DNA of 64,000 nt. Source: Medicago truncatula (lineage: Eukaryota > Streptophyta > Magnoliopsida > Fabales > Fabaceae). Below are positions 1-12,512 of this stretch, piece by piece. Location: NCBI RefSeq assembly GCF_003473485.1, contig NC_053043.1, forward strand, positions 3,482,001 to 3,546,000, given 5' to 3'. Both the position numbers and the translations under genes were made by a program. Every line of letters starts with the position of its first letter. Positions within the stretch are counted from its first letter, which is position 1. Below the pieces are notes generated by a model. That model searched no databases. It was not told the DNA's origin and saw only the letters and a program-made list of their open reading frames with translations.

Positions 1-264
1 TAACAAATCAAAATCAAAATCAAAATCATATTATTAAACTCAATAAAAATATATTTTAATTAACTTGTTAAAAAGAAAAAAAAAATATTGTCATTATTCA
101 TTAACTATGGTTTGGATTCAGAAATGGTTGGCAGCAATTACATGATGATGACGAACGCTTGATTCAAATCAGAGTCATTTTTTTCTTCATAAACTCAAAC
201 AATCAATTTAGGGTTTCAAATTTCTGACCAATACCATTTCATCACCTTCCTTGCTTTCCCTGCA

Positions 265-3200
265 ATGTCTGACATCGATAATCACGCATATCACGGTGCT
301 TCTTCCCCCGACAAGGTGCTTCCTTTTGCACAATAGTTTAGCTACAAACTTATTTCTATCCGTAATCGTATATGGTTTTCGAATTCATACATAAAAATCC
401 ATTTTTTGATTACGTTTTCAGCTTTTCTTTAAAGTGTTTGCAATGCTATTTATTGTGTAAATGCAGTGTTTTTGAGGTAGTATTATTAACTAGTCATTGT
501 TTCATAGCATAATTATGCTAATACTTATTGGTGTTTGTTTGGTTCTGTGGTGACAAAAATTGATTTTAAGTGAATTGATTCTGGATAAAAGTGAGCTGAA
601 AGTGAAGTGATATATGTTTAGATACATTTATACACAAGTTAGTTGAACAATACATTTGAATGTAAAAATAAATTCTAGAATCAAAAGCTCTAATTTTTAG
701 CTTTAAGTTAGAATCAATTCTGGAGGCAAAATCAATTTTACTCGAGAGCAACGAAACATATATCAAAATCAATTCTACACCTCTAGAATAAATATCGGCT
801 CTTCCAAAAGTGGAACCAAACATACACTAAGAAGAATGAAGGGATATCATGAGATGCAGTACTTGAGATGTGGAGTTAAGGGTATTACTAGTTTAGATGA
901 CTTGTTCAAATTAATTTTTCTGCAATTTGCAGTTGTTTTATGATATTAAAATCTACGATGTATATTGTTTGTATACTCTATGGTTATTTGTTTTGGTTAA
1001 TCTCGTGATACGTGAGAGTCGGATGAGATGACTGAATGCTTTTAAATACTTCAGCCAAGTTCTCGGGGATCTGGTCATGATAGCACGAGGATGAGAAGGA
1101 GAGATGGAGACAGGAAAAGTTTTCATGACCACCGGGACCGTCATAGAGATGATAAGTATGAAGGTTTTAAAGGAAGAGGCAAATATGACAGTTATAATCG
1201 GCAACGTGGCCGTGATTATGATAGGTTGGACTATTCATCATGCTTTTCTCCTCTTTTCAGATTAGATTTCTCAAGCAATGTATAGATTAGCAGCTTTCTA
1301 TGTACTATTTACCATTTCATACATTGTATAGTATGTTCCTTTTGTAGGCATAATGACTATGATCGTGATAGAGATACAAGAAACAGATATGGAGCACATT
1401 CAAAGAGATCCAGGAGAGAATCTAGATCTAGATCACGGTCCAGATCCCCTTCTCAATCTGAAGGGTACGCGAACTTCTATTTTCAGTTTGTCCTTTGTTC
1501 TTCTCACCTATTGATTGATAATTACCAAATTACCAATATTTGTTTTACTTTCGTACCTATTGATATAGCCTCACTTACCAACGCAATTTATAAGTGGACC
1601 TTTTGGCTTGTTAACTAGTAAACTCATATGCACTTTATCTGTTGGAAGGTGAGACAAGTATATATATATTGAAAACAACTTATATCGATGAAGTTTCCTT
1701 TTCACTCTTTTGTAGATTCTTCTAGGGAAAAAAAAACTGGAATAGGGCAAACTTACTTTGCCCGTTACATTTTTTTTTTTACTTAACTGTGCAAGTACAA
1801 TTTTTAATTTTTGGAATCTGACTCTTGAGCTCCGATTTGTCTACAGCAAAAGGACCTCTGGTTTTGACATGGCACCACCTGCTACCGGTGTAACACCCAC
1901 TGTCTCAGGTTTGTACCTAACCGCTTAATTTAGTGCTTTACATGTATGGGTTCCTCATTGAATTTCGTATGCAAGCTTCAGTCCCCACCCCAATTCAGTC
2001 TGTATTATGCGTTGCCTTAGTTTAAAGTGTTTATGCTGATATTTTCTTTACATATTTAATGTGATAAATTTAATTTTGAAACTAAGAATCATTCTTGTGT
2101 TGCTTTGCTGTTGTGTGTGGTTTTGTGTCTGGCTTATTTTTATGGTTGGGTGAGAAGGCAATGTTGGGCTGCATGTCCTACCAACCTACCTATCAGTGTA
2201 CACCCTGTATCATATTCAATGGCTGGCTTATACATTCTGTAGCTGTACCTTTCACTCTCAACGTCTGCAGTGGTTGAACTGATTTCTAAATTTTTATATA
2301 TTCAATCATACTTAATATTAGGTATGATATATTTTCTTTCATTTCGGCTTTATTTGTCGTGAAATGAATGCTTATATGTCCCTTATTTGTTTGATTTACT
2401 GAAAAACTATATATTCATGCATTGTTTTTCTTTGCAACTTATTTTTTATGTATTATTGTTTTTATTAAGAGTTAGTAATGCAGGGCAAATGCCGGGGATT
2501 GCTCATATGATTCAAGGAGCCACACAAAATTTCTCACCATATGGGATATCGCAGGTGCTAGTTTTTCATGATTGTTGTGGCACCAGATTTTCAGCTATTT
2601 TAGTTCTACTAGCACACTAGATGATTTCATTTGTCACAGATTGGAGCTCTTTCATTAATGCAAGTTCAACCTATGACACAACAGGTTTGCTTGATTCCTG
2701 ATACGTGTGTGTAAATTTATGAATTTATAGGTTTATATATCTGTATGACAGATTCTTTGTTTTTTGTTCTAAAAGGCTACAAGGCATGCTCGGCGAGTGT
2801 ACGTTGGTGGGCTTCCTCCTTTTGCTAACGAGCAGGTTCTCTACACGGACATGTCACCCATTTAAGTTCTAAAGTATTTTTAAATGATTAACAACTCTCA
2901 TAATTAGTTCACTCCAATTCTATGTGATAAATTCATCTAAATTTTAACAATGTTGCAAATTGTTATTAAATGTAGAAATTAATTGTTGCAAAAAGATTTA
3001 AGAATCATAGTTATGGTAATTTGGGGAGTGCAAAAGAATTGCAGCTTGCACTTAATTTGGAGTAATTACTATTAGTAGGGTTATACTGGTCATCTATAAT
3101 GAATGCTATCTGGAATAGATTCAGGGCAAAATGTTACTATATTCATGCTCTAAGTAATATTTCATATGAATATGCGATCTCCTTTATGTACCAGTTCTAC

Positions 3201-6200
3201 TATTTATGTTCTTCCATGCTTCTTTTTGTTTTTTGGGGTGGGGGTGTGTTGTATTGTATGACATCGACAATAATTAATGTTGTGCTAGTGCTTATTGAAT
3301 ACTAGTATGTTTGCTTCCTGTTCCATTCATAAGTTGGTCTATATTCCAATTAACACAATGTAATTGTTTCCCTTTGCTTTTCGGAATTGTTGAGTTTGTT
3401 TTATTTTTGTAACAGTCAATTGCATCTTTCTTTAGCCAAGTCATGATTGCTATTGGGGGAAATTCTGCTGGATCAGGTATTGTATTTTCAATAATTTATT
3501 GTGATTATATCTATATAAAACTTGACATACTCGCTCTACTCAAACTCAATAACTTGTGAAAGATCTTGTTCAAAATAACTTGTGAAAGAAGGCTGTTTCA
3601 TTAATCTGACCTTTGAATTACCAGTAGTTGTGCGGCAATTCTATTTTAAATTAAAAAAAGGATTATATAGGTTTTTTAATCAAATTGTGTTATGGCGTGC
3701 AAATTTACTACATGTTTAGTTGTTTTCTATTCCATGTTTGTATTTAATTTATTTATTGCACAATGCAAGTGTCTTGGGTCTTAGACTAGAGATTATGTAT
3801 GTATGTATCTATGTACGGATCATATTTATTTATTTATTTATTTTCAAGGTTTCCTGATTTACAGGTGATTCTGTTGTCAATGTCTACATTAATCATGAGA
3901 AGAAATTTGCGTTTGTGGAGATGAGAACCGTTGAAGAAGCTAGCAATGCAATGGCTTTAGATGGAATAGTATTTGAGGCAAGCACTTTTATATTATTGTG
4001 AAGGCATCATAAGTTTTGATATTAGATTGAGATTAACAATAGAAAGAATTAAATACGTCAATTGTTGTACAGTCCATCTCTTGAATTTCCATTTTAAGTC
4101 ATAACTTAAGGCTTGGGATTCTGCAGCATTTGTCATTTTCAAGGTTATGACAAATTAAAATTAATGGAACATATATGTTAGTAAGAAAAACTGATAGACG
4201 AGCCCAATAAATCCACAAACTTCCTTCACTGTTTTATTTTAAGAATAAGAATAGGCCAATGAACAACACTCTTCTTTTTGTCTTGATCTACAGCAACACC
4301 CTCAAAAGAAATGATTTGACCAAGGTAAAGAGTTGTTGTTTAACCAAAACTACATTTCTTTGTAGCAAACAATTGCTGTATCAAAATATCCAGCTCCATC
4401 TTCACATGTAACAGTGATCCTGCCAATTTCTACCATAAGAATGTCACATTAAACCAAATCAAACCTCAAATATGGCTCACATGCTGCTTTCATGTTACAT
4501 TGAGAAGTAGCGAGGGTATTAATCAAGCCAAATTACATAATTAAAACTCGTATCTGTTCTCAATGTTGTCTTTGGGATATCTTTAGGCTTCACTCTGATT
4601 TGAAGGTATCTTAACCCCAAGTTTATCAGAGTCCATGCAACTCATTCAACAACTCCTCTATCATATTAATAGGTGCATGTTGGGAATTGTTGCTTTATTG
4701 AGGGTATGATAATCTACAAAATCTCCAGCCTCCATTCTTTACATCTAACATTTTGTTCACCAAGTGCTCAGTTTCTCCTTTCTGACTGTGAGCATGTATA
4801 ACCTTACATTTATTCGACACATGCTAGAAAGTATTTGAATGGCACGTTCCCCCTCTCATTTGTTGAATTTGGATAGCACCGTCAAGCTCTTGCAATAGTG
4901 CTTCCATTTGCTTTTTCTCTGTCTCAGATAGAGTTTATCTCCGTAAAACATTTTGTTTCTCTCTAAACGCTATGTTGCTCAAGTTGTTTCGTACTTCCTT
5001 CATCCACTTTGAACAATGATTTCAAACTCTGATTTGCATGGCGAGGGATTTTCTCACAGCTTCATTTTCTTTCAAATGACAGACGCAAGGTCCTCTAATT
5101 TACCTTCTCTTCCCCTAGGGTTTCCAACCATGATACTCCAAGAATTGTAACAACTACCCCAAGATCTAATAAATGAAAATTTGTTATAATTGAAATATAT
5201 TGCACCAATAACTCTATCTGGTCACACATACCTATACATATAGAAGAAATATGGTGCCTATCTTTTACCTTAAACGCTACGATGCTGGTTTCAAATATTC
5301 CAAATGTGCCATAGCTTCAAAAATGACCATATTAGAGAGGGAATTGGGGTAGCACCTATAGTAAAGATGGTGGAAAACAGGCTTAGGTGGTTTGGACATG
5401 TAGAGAGAAGACCTATAGATTCTGTAGCAAGGAGAGTAGATCAGATGGAGGATAGTCAGATGGACAGTCAGATCACTAGAGGAAGAGGAAGACCTAGAAA
5501 AAAAAATCAGAGAAACTATTAGGAAAGATTTGGAAATTAACAAGTTGGACAGAAATATGGTCTATGATAGAACATTATGGCGTAATTTGATCCATGTAGC
5601 TGACCCCACTTAGTTGGAAAAGGCTTGGTTGTTGTTGTTGTTGCTGTTGCCGCAACTTCAAAAATAAAATTATGACTTGCTCCGGAGTTGAAAAACCATT
5701 TGACCGAATGTTCTTCATTAGTGCTCTTCATTTTCGTTGTTTTTGGTCTTGAAACACCATTTAATGAGAAAAATGGTAAATCAGGATAGTTACATTCTTG
5801 GTTCCCCTAATCTTCAATTAATTCAGCCACTTTAAGTTCCTCATCTTCCATCGCTTCCTCCTCTTCACAAAGAATGAATTCTTCAGAAACAGTTTGTTCA
5901 ATACAAAGAATGAATTCTTCATCTTCTCTCTATGCAAAGGGCCATAGGGTTGACAACAACCCACCCCCTTTTCTTACAACACATATCCTTGAAATTTGAT
6001 AAGTAAAGTAATATGCCTAATACCTCTATTTCTGTTGAAATCCTTGTTGACTGCCTGTTACGTGGTTGTCCTTTTGACCTTGTGTCGGATTATTGTGAAC
6101 GGGTAGGGCAGAAGATGAATACCTGTCCGAACTCCAAATCATTGATTTTCTTCCTTATTCGAAATATTTGGGTGTGATCTGTAATCCCCCCAAACCACCA

Positions 6201-9200
6201 CTGTATTATACATAGGGGGTAATTGCCGCCGCGAATCCAATCAATTTGAACCCCATTTTTCACCCATACAATTTGACTTTTCAATGTAATGAGCTGGAGA
6301 AATTGCTTTCTGCATATTGTTTCGGATAACATCAGTCACACCATTAATGAAATAGCCCAGAGCTTGCCTGTCCATTATGTTTTAGAAAACTAAAAACTGA
6401 TGTTTTTCTTGTGATATCTCAGGGTGTTGCTGTGAGAGTTCGTAGGCCTACTGACTATAACCCTTCGTTAGCTGCAGTTCTAGGTCCCTGCCAGCCAAGT
6501 GCAAACCTCAACTTATCTGCTGTTGGACTTTCTGCAGGGTAAGTTGACCACATACTTTGATGTTTATATGCATGTTTTACATGGATTTTTCTTAATGCTG
6601 GAGTATACCTTCTGTTCTGACCTATCTGGAATGTTCCCACTTCCCAGTACAATTGGTGGAGCTGAGGGACTCGATCGCATCTTTGTGGGTGGGCTGCCAT
6701 ACTACTTTACTGAAGTACAAATGAGAGAATTGCTTCAAGCTTTTGGGTATATGATATCATGGATATATCTATTCACATGTTTACTCTTCTCTGTATTCTG
6801 GAATTTTATTTGATTTTCTAACCATGCTTATTGATTTACTTTACAAGCATAAACCTGACACATTTCTGTTGTGATATCATTTGACCCATTGCAGCCCTCT
6901 TCGAAGTTTTGATATAGTTAGGGATAAAGAAACAGGAAATTCTAAAGGATATGGTTTCTGCATCTATCAGGTGAAGAAAGTTGTATTGTAGAGCATATAG
7001 ATCTTAGTGACAATTCACTTTTCAAATGTTTCTTTTCTAATAATTACCTTGCAATTGATTTTTTTGGGCATTTGGTAATTTCCTAACGGAGTATAAAGCT
7101 TTGTATTTTTTTCATTCAAATTTATTTTCTGGTTAATCTTTTTAGGATCCAGCAGTAACAGACATTGCTTGTGCCGCTCTCAATGGCCTTAAAATGGGAG
7201 ATAAAACATTGACTGTAAGGCGTGCTACTGTCAGGTTAGCCTTTCTACAGAAGAGTCTATCCATTATTTGCTTAACTTTTATTTAATCTATTTCTTAATT
7301 TTGTTTTCAATTATTTTCCATTACTTCCTAACTTTATTTCCAATTATTTTCTATTACTTCTGTGGCAGTGCACATACAATTTCCAATTTTTCTTCCTTCA
7401 ATATGCTAATTTGCCACAGAATATGATACGTAGAAATAGAAGGGAGAAATTTAAACCGAGAAGAAGAAATGATCGAGGGGGAAATAATTTTCTGAGAGTC
7501 TGAGACTGTACTCAAAAATACCCCTTTTAAGTTGGCAAACCTCTAGTAGCTTCAATATTACTACTATTAGAAACCTTAATTGGCATTCTCTTCAAGAAAT
7601 TGTAATTTAATAGAAAAACCTGATTGTATTAAATTTCTATTTATGTCTAAACCCCTGAATCCCCTTCTTGCTGATTAATCTTAATTCCCTTAGATACATA
7701 CATCATTCATGGAATTAGACCATTCTATTATGCTGTTAAGCTTCTTTATATCAGTTTTAGCATCTGTTAATTTTGTTTGCTTTTTGTATTTTGTTGTATT
7801 CCCTCAGTTATTTCCCGCTGTTTGTGTGTCATTGATAATGTAACGAGCATGGTATGTAACAAAGAGGTTAATAATGGTTTATATGGATTTTGTATTTTCG
7901 TTAAAACTGATGTTGCAGCAATACTCACCGATGCATTTTGATTATCTATATGACTAAATCTTAAATTTATATATATTTTTACTTTCTATTGATTAATAAA
8001 AATCATTGTGATGTACTTGTCGGGCAGTGCACATTCTAAACCAGAAGAGGATAACATCTTTGCACGAGCTCAACAGCATATAGCTATGCAGGTGAGGCAC
8101 ATACTTTTAGATTCTGTTTTTCTACTTGTTTTCCATTCATTATTACTCTCAATTATTTACATCCTTCAACCAACAGAAAATAGCTTTGGAAGTGGTTGGG
8201 CTAAATATTCCAGGAGTCCCAACAAACGATGAAAGCCCCACCAAAGTTTTATGTTTAACTGAGGTGATTTTAGTTTATATTACATGCAAAGTTTTATCAA
8301 CCAAAGCACTGATTGATTTGTTTTTTTTTTTTTTTTGTTTCCTCCCCTCTTTATTTTCATTATGTCAAAATTTCCTATGGCTGTTAACAATTTGATTTGA
8401 CTGACCCTTATTTTCACCTCACCTGCTCTACCTTATTTTCTTTGAAGGCCGTCACTACTGAACAATTAACTGATAATGGAGAATATGAAGAAATATTGGA
8501 AGACATGCGGGATGAATGCCGCAAATTTGGTATGCATGTTGTGTAATATGTTCCCTATTACTTTGCCATTTTCTGCTTAAAGCTGTGCTTATGAAGTCAT
8601 ATATTACATTTTCTCTGGTTAAGTGGGTGAGTTGGATCTATTTATAAAATGTGTAATTAATCTCATCCAAGTTTTTGGAAAACTATGTTTGAGGCATAAA
8701 TAGTAAGCTTGTTCAACTAATGTTTTGATCGACATTTTTAATTTGGTGTCAACAAGTATCCAAACAAGTTCAGTATTTCAATTATATAGTTAATTCTCTC
8801 TTGGGACATATACAATGGCTGATAGCAATTCAGTACGATGTTTGTATAACAAAAATTTGTTGGAGAAGCTTGTCTTTTGGAGTATCTTGGACCATTTCAA
8901 CGGGACATAGAGTATTAAACAAGTTGTGTGTGTGTGTATCGTGCGCGCGCGCACGCGCGTGTGTGATCATTGATTACTCATGACAATGTCCCTTTGTCAA
9001 TCATTATAGGTGTTATAGGAAGTGAGTCTGGTCTGATGACTTTATTTTTGGGATAATATATTTTATTGCGAGATCAAGTGAACAATAACAAATGAATGTT
9101 CTAAAATTCCAGTTACATCTTTGTTCATGGGTATCTGATAATTTCTTCCACCTTATTGGAATGTACAGGGACCTTGGTGAATGTTGTTATTCCTCGTCCA

Positions 9201-9631
9201 AATCCAAACGGAGAGTTGTCTACAGGAATTGGAAAGGTACATAGTTCACTTGTGATGCATTTGAGATCCGTTTGTTAATGTCATGCATGTAGCTCCACTT
9301 TAGTTTGCGTATGAAACATATGTAGTGCGTGAGTTACATACAAATTTCACTCACCTCGGGCTGGGCCATAGTGATTTGAATGAAACGTTTAATTTGTGGT
9401 CTTGCACTGTTTCTCTAACAAATAAAGTATGCGAGGCTATTCTTAATCCAAACGTAGTTGTTTAATTGTGGTTTCGGTTTCTCTTGTTTGTAGGTGTTCT
9501 TGGAATACTCTGATTGTACTGCTTGTTTAGCTGCAAAAAATGCTCTAAATGGTAGGAAATTTGGGGGTAGTATTGTGACTGCTTTTTATTATCCAGAAGA
9601 AAAATATCATAGTATGGATTATGACTTGTAA
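265..9631 (+). CDS. U2AF65: U2AF large subunit (U2AF65) splicing factor, 18 exons, 522 aa
   Basis: Binds the polypyrimidine tract at 3' splice sites with U2AF35 and helps recruit U2 snRNP in the nucleus. Exons read: 265-315, 1055-1224, 1348-1464, 1847-1908, 2484-2554, 2640-2684, 2776-2835, 3416-3476, 3865-3977, 6423-6538, 6648-6746, 6895-6970, 7146-7234, 8028-8091, 8177-8263, 8448-8529, 9169-9236, 9494-9631; they total 1569 nt in phase. The N-terminus (about 18-120) is rich in Arg, Asp and Ser with an RS stretch (ESRSRSRSRSPSQSE). RRM1 starts near residue 178 (RVYVGGLPPF), RRM2 near 298 (RIFVGGLPYYFTE), and the C-terminal UHM-type RRM (455-522) carries GRKFGG, the expected R-x-F loop. The Arabidopsis homologues are about 570 aa, the difference lying mainly in the N-terminus. 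Intron 9 uses a GC donor. The start gives a short acidic N-terminus (MSDIDNHAYHG) right before the first donor. Confidence 0.93.
529..829. mobile_element. MITE in U2AF65 intron 1
   Basis: About 300 bp with imperfect terminal inverted repeats: the left end reads TTGGTGTTTGTTTGGTTC and the reverse complement of the right end reads TTAGTGTATGTTTGGTTC. Similarity of the arms goes deeper (both contain GAATTGATT-type words). No coding capacity. Superfamily uncertain (hAT or PIF/Harbinger-like); the target duplication is not clear. Confidence 0.6.
4240..6360 (-). mobile_element. Ty3/gypsy retrotransposon fossil in intron 9
   Basis: Minus-strand translation shows reverse-transcriptase-like words around 4250-4960 (LGQIISFEG followed by a VDQDKK stretch; NKATIPNMHPI-like sequence) and a protease-like SGASHNFI word near 5680. 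Gag-like sequence may lie at 6090-6340. It is clearly broken, with many breaks, and lacks recognisable LTRs. A LINE tail (5290-5650) sits inside it, so this element is the older of the two. Confidence 0.65.
5290..5650 (+). mobile_element. RTE-type LINE 3' end, 5'-truncated
   Basis: The frame at 5304-5522 reads RLRWFGHVERRPIDSVARRV and a following GRGRPRK stretch, the C-terminal signature of plant RTE-clade LINE reverse transcriptases. It is followed by a frame-shifted KDLEINKLD-like tail, AVADPT-like words and a terminal (TTG)n run at 5630-5650, the usual 3' end of this clade. Only the last few hundred bases remain. Confidence 0.75.
8926..8966. repeat. Alternating purine-pyrimidine tract (TG/CG)
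   Basis: About 40 bp of TGTGTG, then GCGCGC, then GTGTG in intron 16 of U2AF65; a sequence type prone to left-handed DNA. Confidence 0.85.
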
Positions 9632-9894
9632 CCGATCGTAGGGAAAGATATAACTATCTATTTGTAGTGTTTATAGCCACTTTTTGTCACTCAAGTTTTT
9701 ATATGCAACTTTGCAACCAAGTTTATTACATATATAATGTACTTGTCAATCATATATTGATGCTATTGTCGTTGATGTGTTCATCCATTCACGGGAAAAT
9801 AACTTCTATTGGTTCAATCTTAATAAACTGTTGAATTCTTCAAAATAGTCGATGGTGTGTATATTGAATATCATTTTGTTCTTTTGTGCTTTTA

Positions 9895-10005
9895 GATAAA
9901 AATTTCCACTTACCATCCGGATCTAAGGTAAGTGGTTGGTACGTAGTGTCCGAGTGTTCTAAACACCAAAGGTACCGAGTACAATTCCTACTTATAAAAA
10001 AGATC
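9895..10005 (+). mobile_element. Possible tRNA-derived SINE fragment
   Basis: TAAGTGGTTGGTACGTAG resembles a Pol III box A and GGTACCGAGTACAATTCC resembles a box B at suitable spacing. No poly-A or target duplication was found. Confidence 0.35.
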
Positions 10006-11272
10006 ATCACTTCAACTAGATGTTGTTTCGGTTTATAAATTTTTTGAATACCTGAAATTTAAAAAGCATAAAAGAAATGACAATTTCTCAAAAGACTTGA
10101 ATGATTTTGAGAAAAGCTTTGCAGCAGAATGCGTCCAAACGTTGAATATCTCAAACCCAGTGATGTAATGTAAGCAACATGATAGGTAACTAAGAGACAA
10201 ATGATTATAATAATAGAGATAAAAGAGTATCAAATGTATCTTGTATTGTATTATTATTTTTGACAAGCAAAAATGTCTTATATGATCATAATAAATCGTG
10301 GGTGTATGCATGAAATAACACAAAAGTCTTTTTCAGCATAATTAGTGGATTTAGTTTAGTAATTCCACTTTTTTTTGACAAAAACTATCAAATTCCACTT
10401 GTAAAATAACATTGTCATTTTGCCAAAAAATAAAAAAATTATGTAACAATTTCGTAACGGGCATGGTACGCTATAAAAGAAAAGGAGATGATGCATCCAT
10501 TACAGACAAAAAAAAAAAAAAAAAACGATGATGCATTGCATTCATTGAATTCGTCAGATTCTTCTGACTTCAAAGATTCAGACATGAATGACGTTTTTAA
10601 CCTCAACAATAATTTAATAAAATCTGGCACTATCTGTGGATGATGTACGGTGGTTTTCAAAGTTGCTGAGTCGGATCATGGTCATATCTAATATGGATAA
10701 GATTTTTCCTTTTTTATATTCCTGTATCCAAAAAATAAATACTTTTAATTCCCCCAAATTCCAATTACGCGTCTACACTAATTACTACCATTTCATCATA
10801 ACACGTTCTCTTCCATGACTAGATTATGATGCTATGCCACGCACCCATCTAGTAATACTAATTAATTCCAAAATGCAATTCTAATTTGGGGCACCCAACC
10901 AAACCAAAATTTATTTGAACAAACTCATAAATAAACAAAAAATTAAAAGAGATTTTTTTTTGTGGGAAAAAGAGTAAAAAATTAAAAGATGTGATTAATT
11001 TTTATTTTTTTACATTTTGTCTGTGTCAAAATAAATTTGAATTGGGTTGTGTTCAAGAATGTTTGAATTGCTCTTTTTCAAAATACCTTGCATTATTAGA
11101 CCATTTTTTTAGAAAAAATATTTTTAATAGCGCTTTTATGACTTTTTTCCTATTTGGTGAAGAGAGTGTTTTTATGACCTTGATTAAGGAAACAAATGTA
11201 GAAATATTATATCATGTTGAAAAATATGTAATCAACTTGTAAAAAGTTTAATAATACTCTATTTTATGTGTT

Positions 11273-11414
11273 CCGTGAGATAATTCAGTTGTTAGGACAA
11301 TCCATTATTATATATAGGTTATTATATGTAGGGGTCGGAGTTCAAACCCCAGACACATCACTTATTCGCTTTATAAGGTGAATTTTAACCACTAGACTAT
11401 CCGACAAAAAAAAA
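11273..11414 (+). mobile_element. tRNA-derived SINE with intact 17-bp target duplication
   Basis: Box A-like TAATTCAGTTGTTAGGA and box B-like GGAGTTCAAACCCC are followed by a body ending in CCACTAGACTATCCGAC plus poly-A. The flanks 11256-11272 and 11415-11431 are identical (ACTCTATTTTATGTGTT), a clean target-site duplication. The body matches a SINE type I recall as common in Medicago. Confidence 0.85.
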
Positions 11415-11485
11415 ACTCTATTTTATGTGTTTATAGATTCAATGACACGGATTAATCACTGTTAAATGATGATAAAAACTCCGTA

Positions 11486-11771
11486 CTCCCTCCGTCCCTT
11501 AATAAGTGAATTTTTTGTTAAAAAAAATTTATCCTAAAATAACTGATCCATTTCACTTTTCAATGCAATATTATTAATTTTTTTTTTCTTTCAATTATTA
11601 CTCTAATTAATATTACTTTCATCACTCTCAATTCAATATATTCTACTTTGCATTTGTAATAATGGTAAATGCATCAATACTTGATAAAAACACTTTTTCT
11701 CTCCTTCCATAATATTTTTTTTAATAAGTGTGAAAGGAGCAAAATGCTCCCTTAAATTAAAACGGATGGAG
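11486..11771. mobile_element. Stowaway-like (Tc1/mariner) MITE
   Basis: 286 bp flanked by TA on both sides (11484-11485 and 11772-11773). Ends are CTCCCTCCGTCCCTTAATAA at the left and the approximate inverse, AAAACGGATGGAG, at the right. The ends match the plant Stowaway consensus; no coding capacity. Confidence 0.8.
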
Positions 11772-12361
11772 TATTAACTAATAATAATATAGTACTAACA
11801 AAAAATTATGTGTTTCTTCCTTAACAAACGTCTAATTATTATGACACTTTTTTATAGAGGAATTATTATGACACTTTTTAGCACGACTATTTCTTTTTAA
11901 ACATTTTCTTAGTCTTTAAAAATATTATTAATGAATCATACATAACTTGAATTTTTATGTTAGACAACATACACTTTCATAACATAAGTTAATTTTTATC
12001 GAGACACAAATCTAAATTAAAATAATATATTTGTCATGGTTCCTTGGCACTTTTCTTTGTCCCGTCCAATATATAGATAAGTGAAAAATAAAATATCACT
12101 TCTGAATCTGACCTACATACATATTAAAAAAAATAAGAAAGACATTATGATTGAGATACGTTCCCTTTTCATGATTATCTCTATTATTCCTTATTTGGAT
12201 TGGATAGGATTTCCCTTTTCCACGTCACCACTCTCACTCGCTTTCTTCTAGTCAAAAAACCAAAAAGACTGAAACACCCTTTCTATTTTCATCTATATAT
12301 ATCTTATACCATTCCCTCATTCTTCTCATCATTATCCATTTTCTTCAATCTCCAATTCTTG

Positions 12362-12455
12362 GTATGTTCATTTTTTTTCACTCTCTGTGTCTTTTTTGCT
12401 TATGTTTTTTTTTTCTTTTACATAATCATTGCTAATTTTTCATTTTTTTTTGCAG
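12362..12455 (+). other. Probable 5'-UTR intron of the DUF3700 gene
   Basis: Donor CTTG|GTATGT and acceptor TTTTTTTTGCAG bracket a T-rich stretch just upstream of the start codon at 12513. Leader introns are common in this position in plants; no transcript evidence is available here. Confidence 0.55.
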
Positions 12456-12512
12456 CTAATAATTATTACTTAAACAAAGATTTGAAGCAAAGTTTTTGAT
12501 CTAGAAGAAAAC

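Larger units (their letters stand above)
3978..6422 (+). other. GC-AG intron 9 of U2AF65
   Basis: The upstream exon ends TTTGAG and the intron starts GCAAGC; the downstream exon starts GGTGTTGC after ATATCTCAG. Phase and protein identity (GIVFE joined to GVAVRVRRPTDYNPSLA) fix this junction, and no GT at the donor gives the right frame. This is the longest intron of the gene because it holds transposon relics. Confidence 0.8.
9632..12512. other. Intergenic region between U2AF65 and the DUF3700 gene
   Basis: AT-rich. Contains a possible tRNA-like SINE piece (9895-10005), a SINE at 11273-11414 and a Stowaway-like MITE at 11486-11771, listed separately. Small tandem copies of AATTATTATGACACTTTTT occur at 11832-11880. 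I see no supported gene. The last ~300 bp should hold the promoter and leader of the downstream gene. Confidence 0.6.

Noticed and set aside
5304-5522. Small gene with a basic GRGRPRK motif (AT-hook-like)
   Set aside because: It is the C-terminal end of an RTE-type LINE reverse transcriptase.
7362-7385. GGCAGTGCACATACAA resembling the true acceptor of U2AF65 exon 14 (GGGCAGTGCACATTCTAAA)
   Set aside because: The following frame does not code U2AF sequence; treated as a chance or decoy site.
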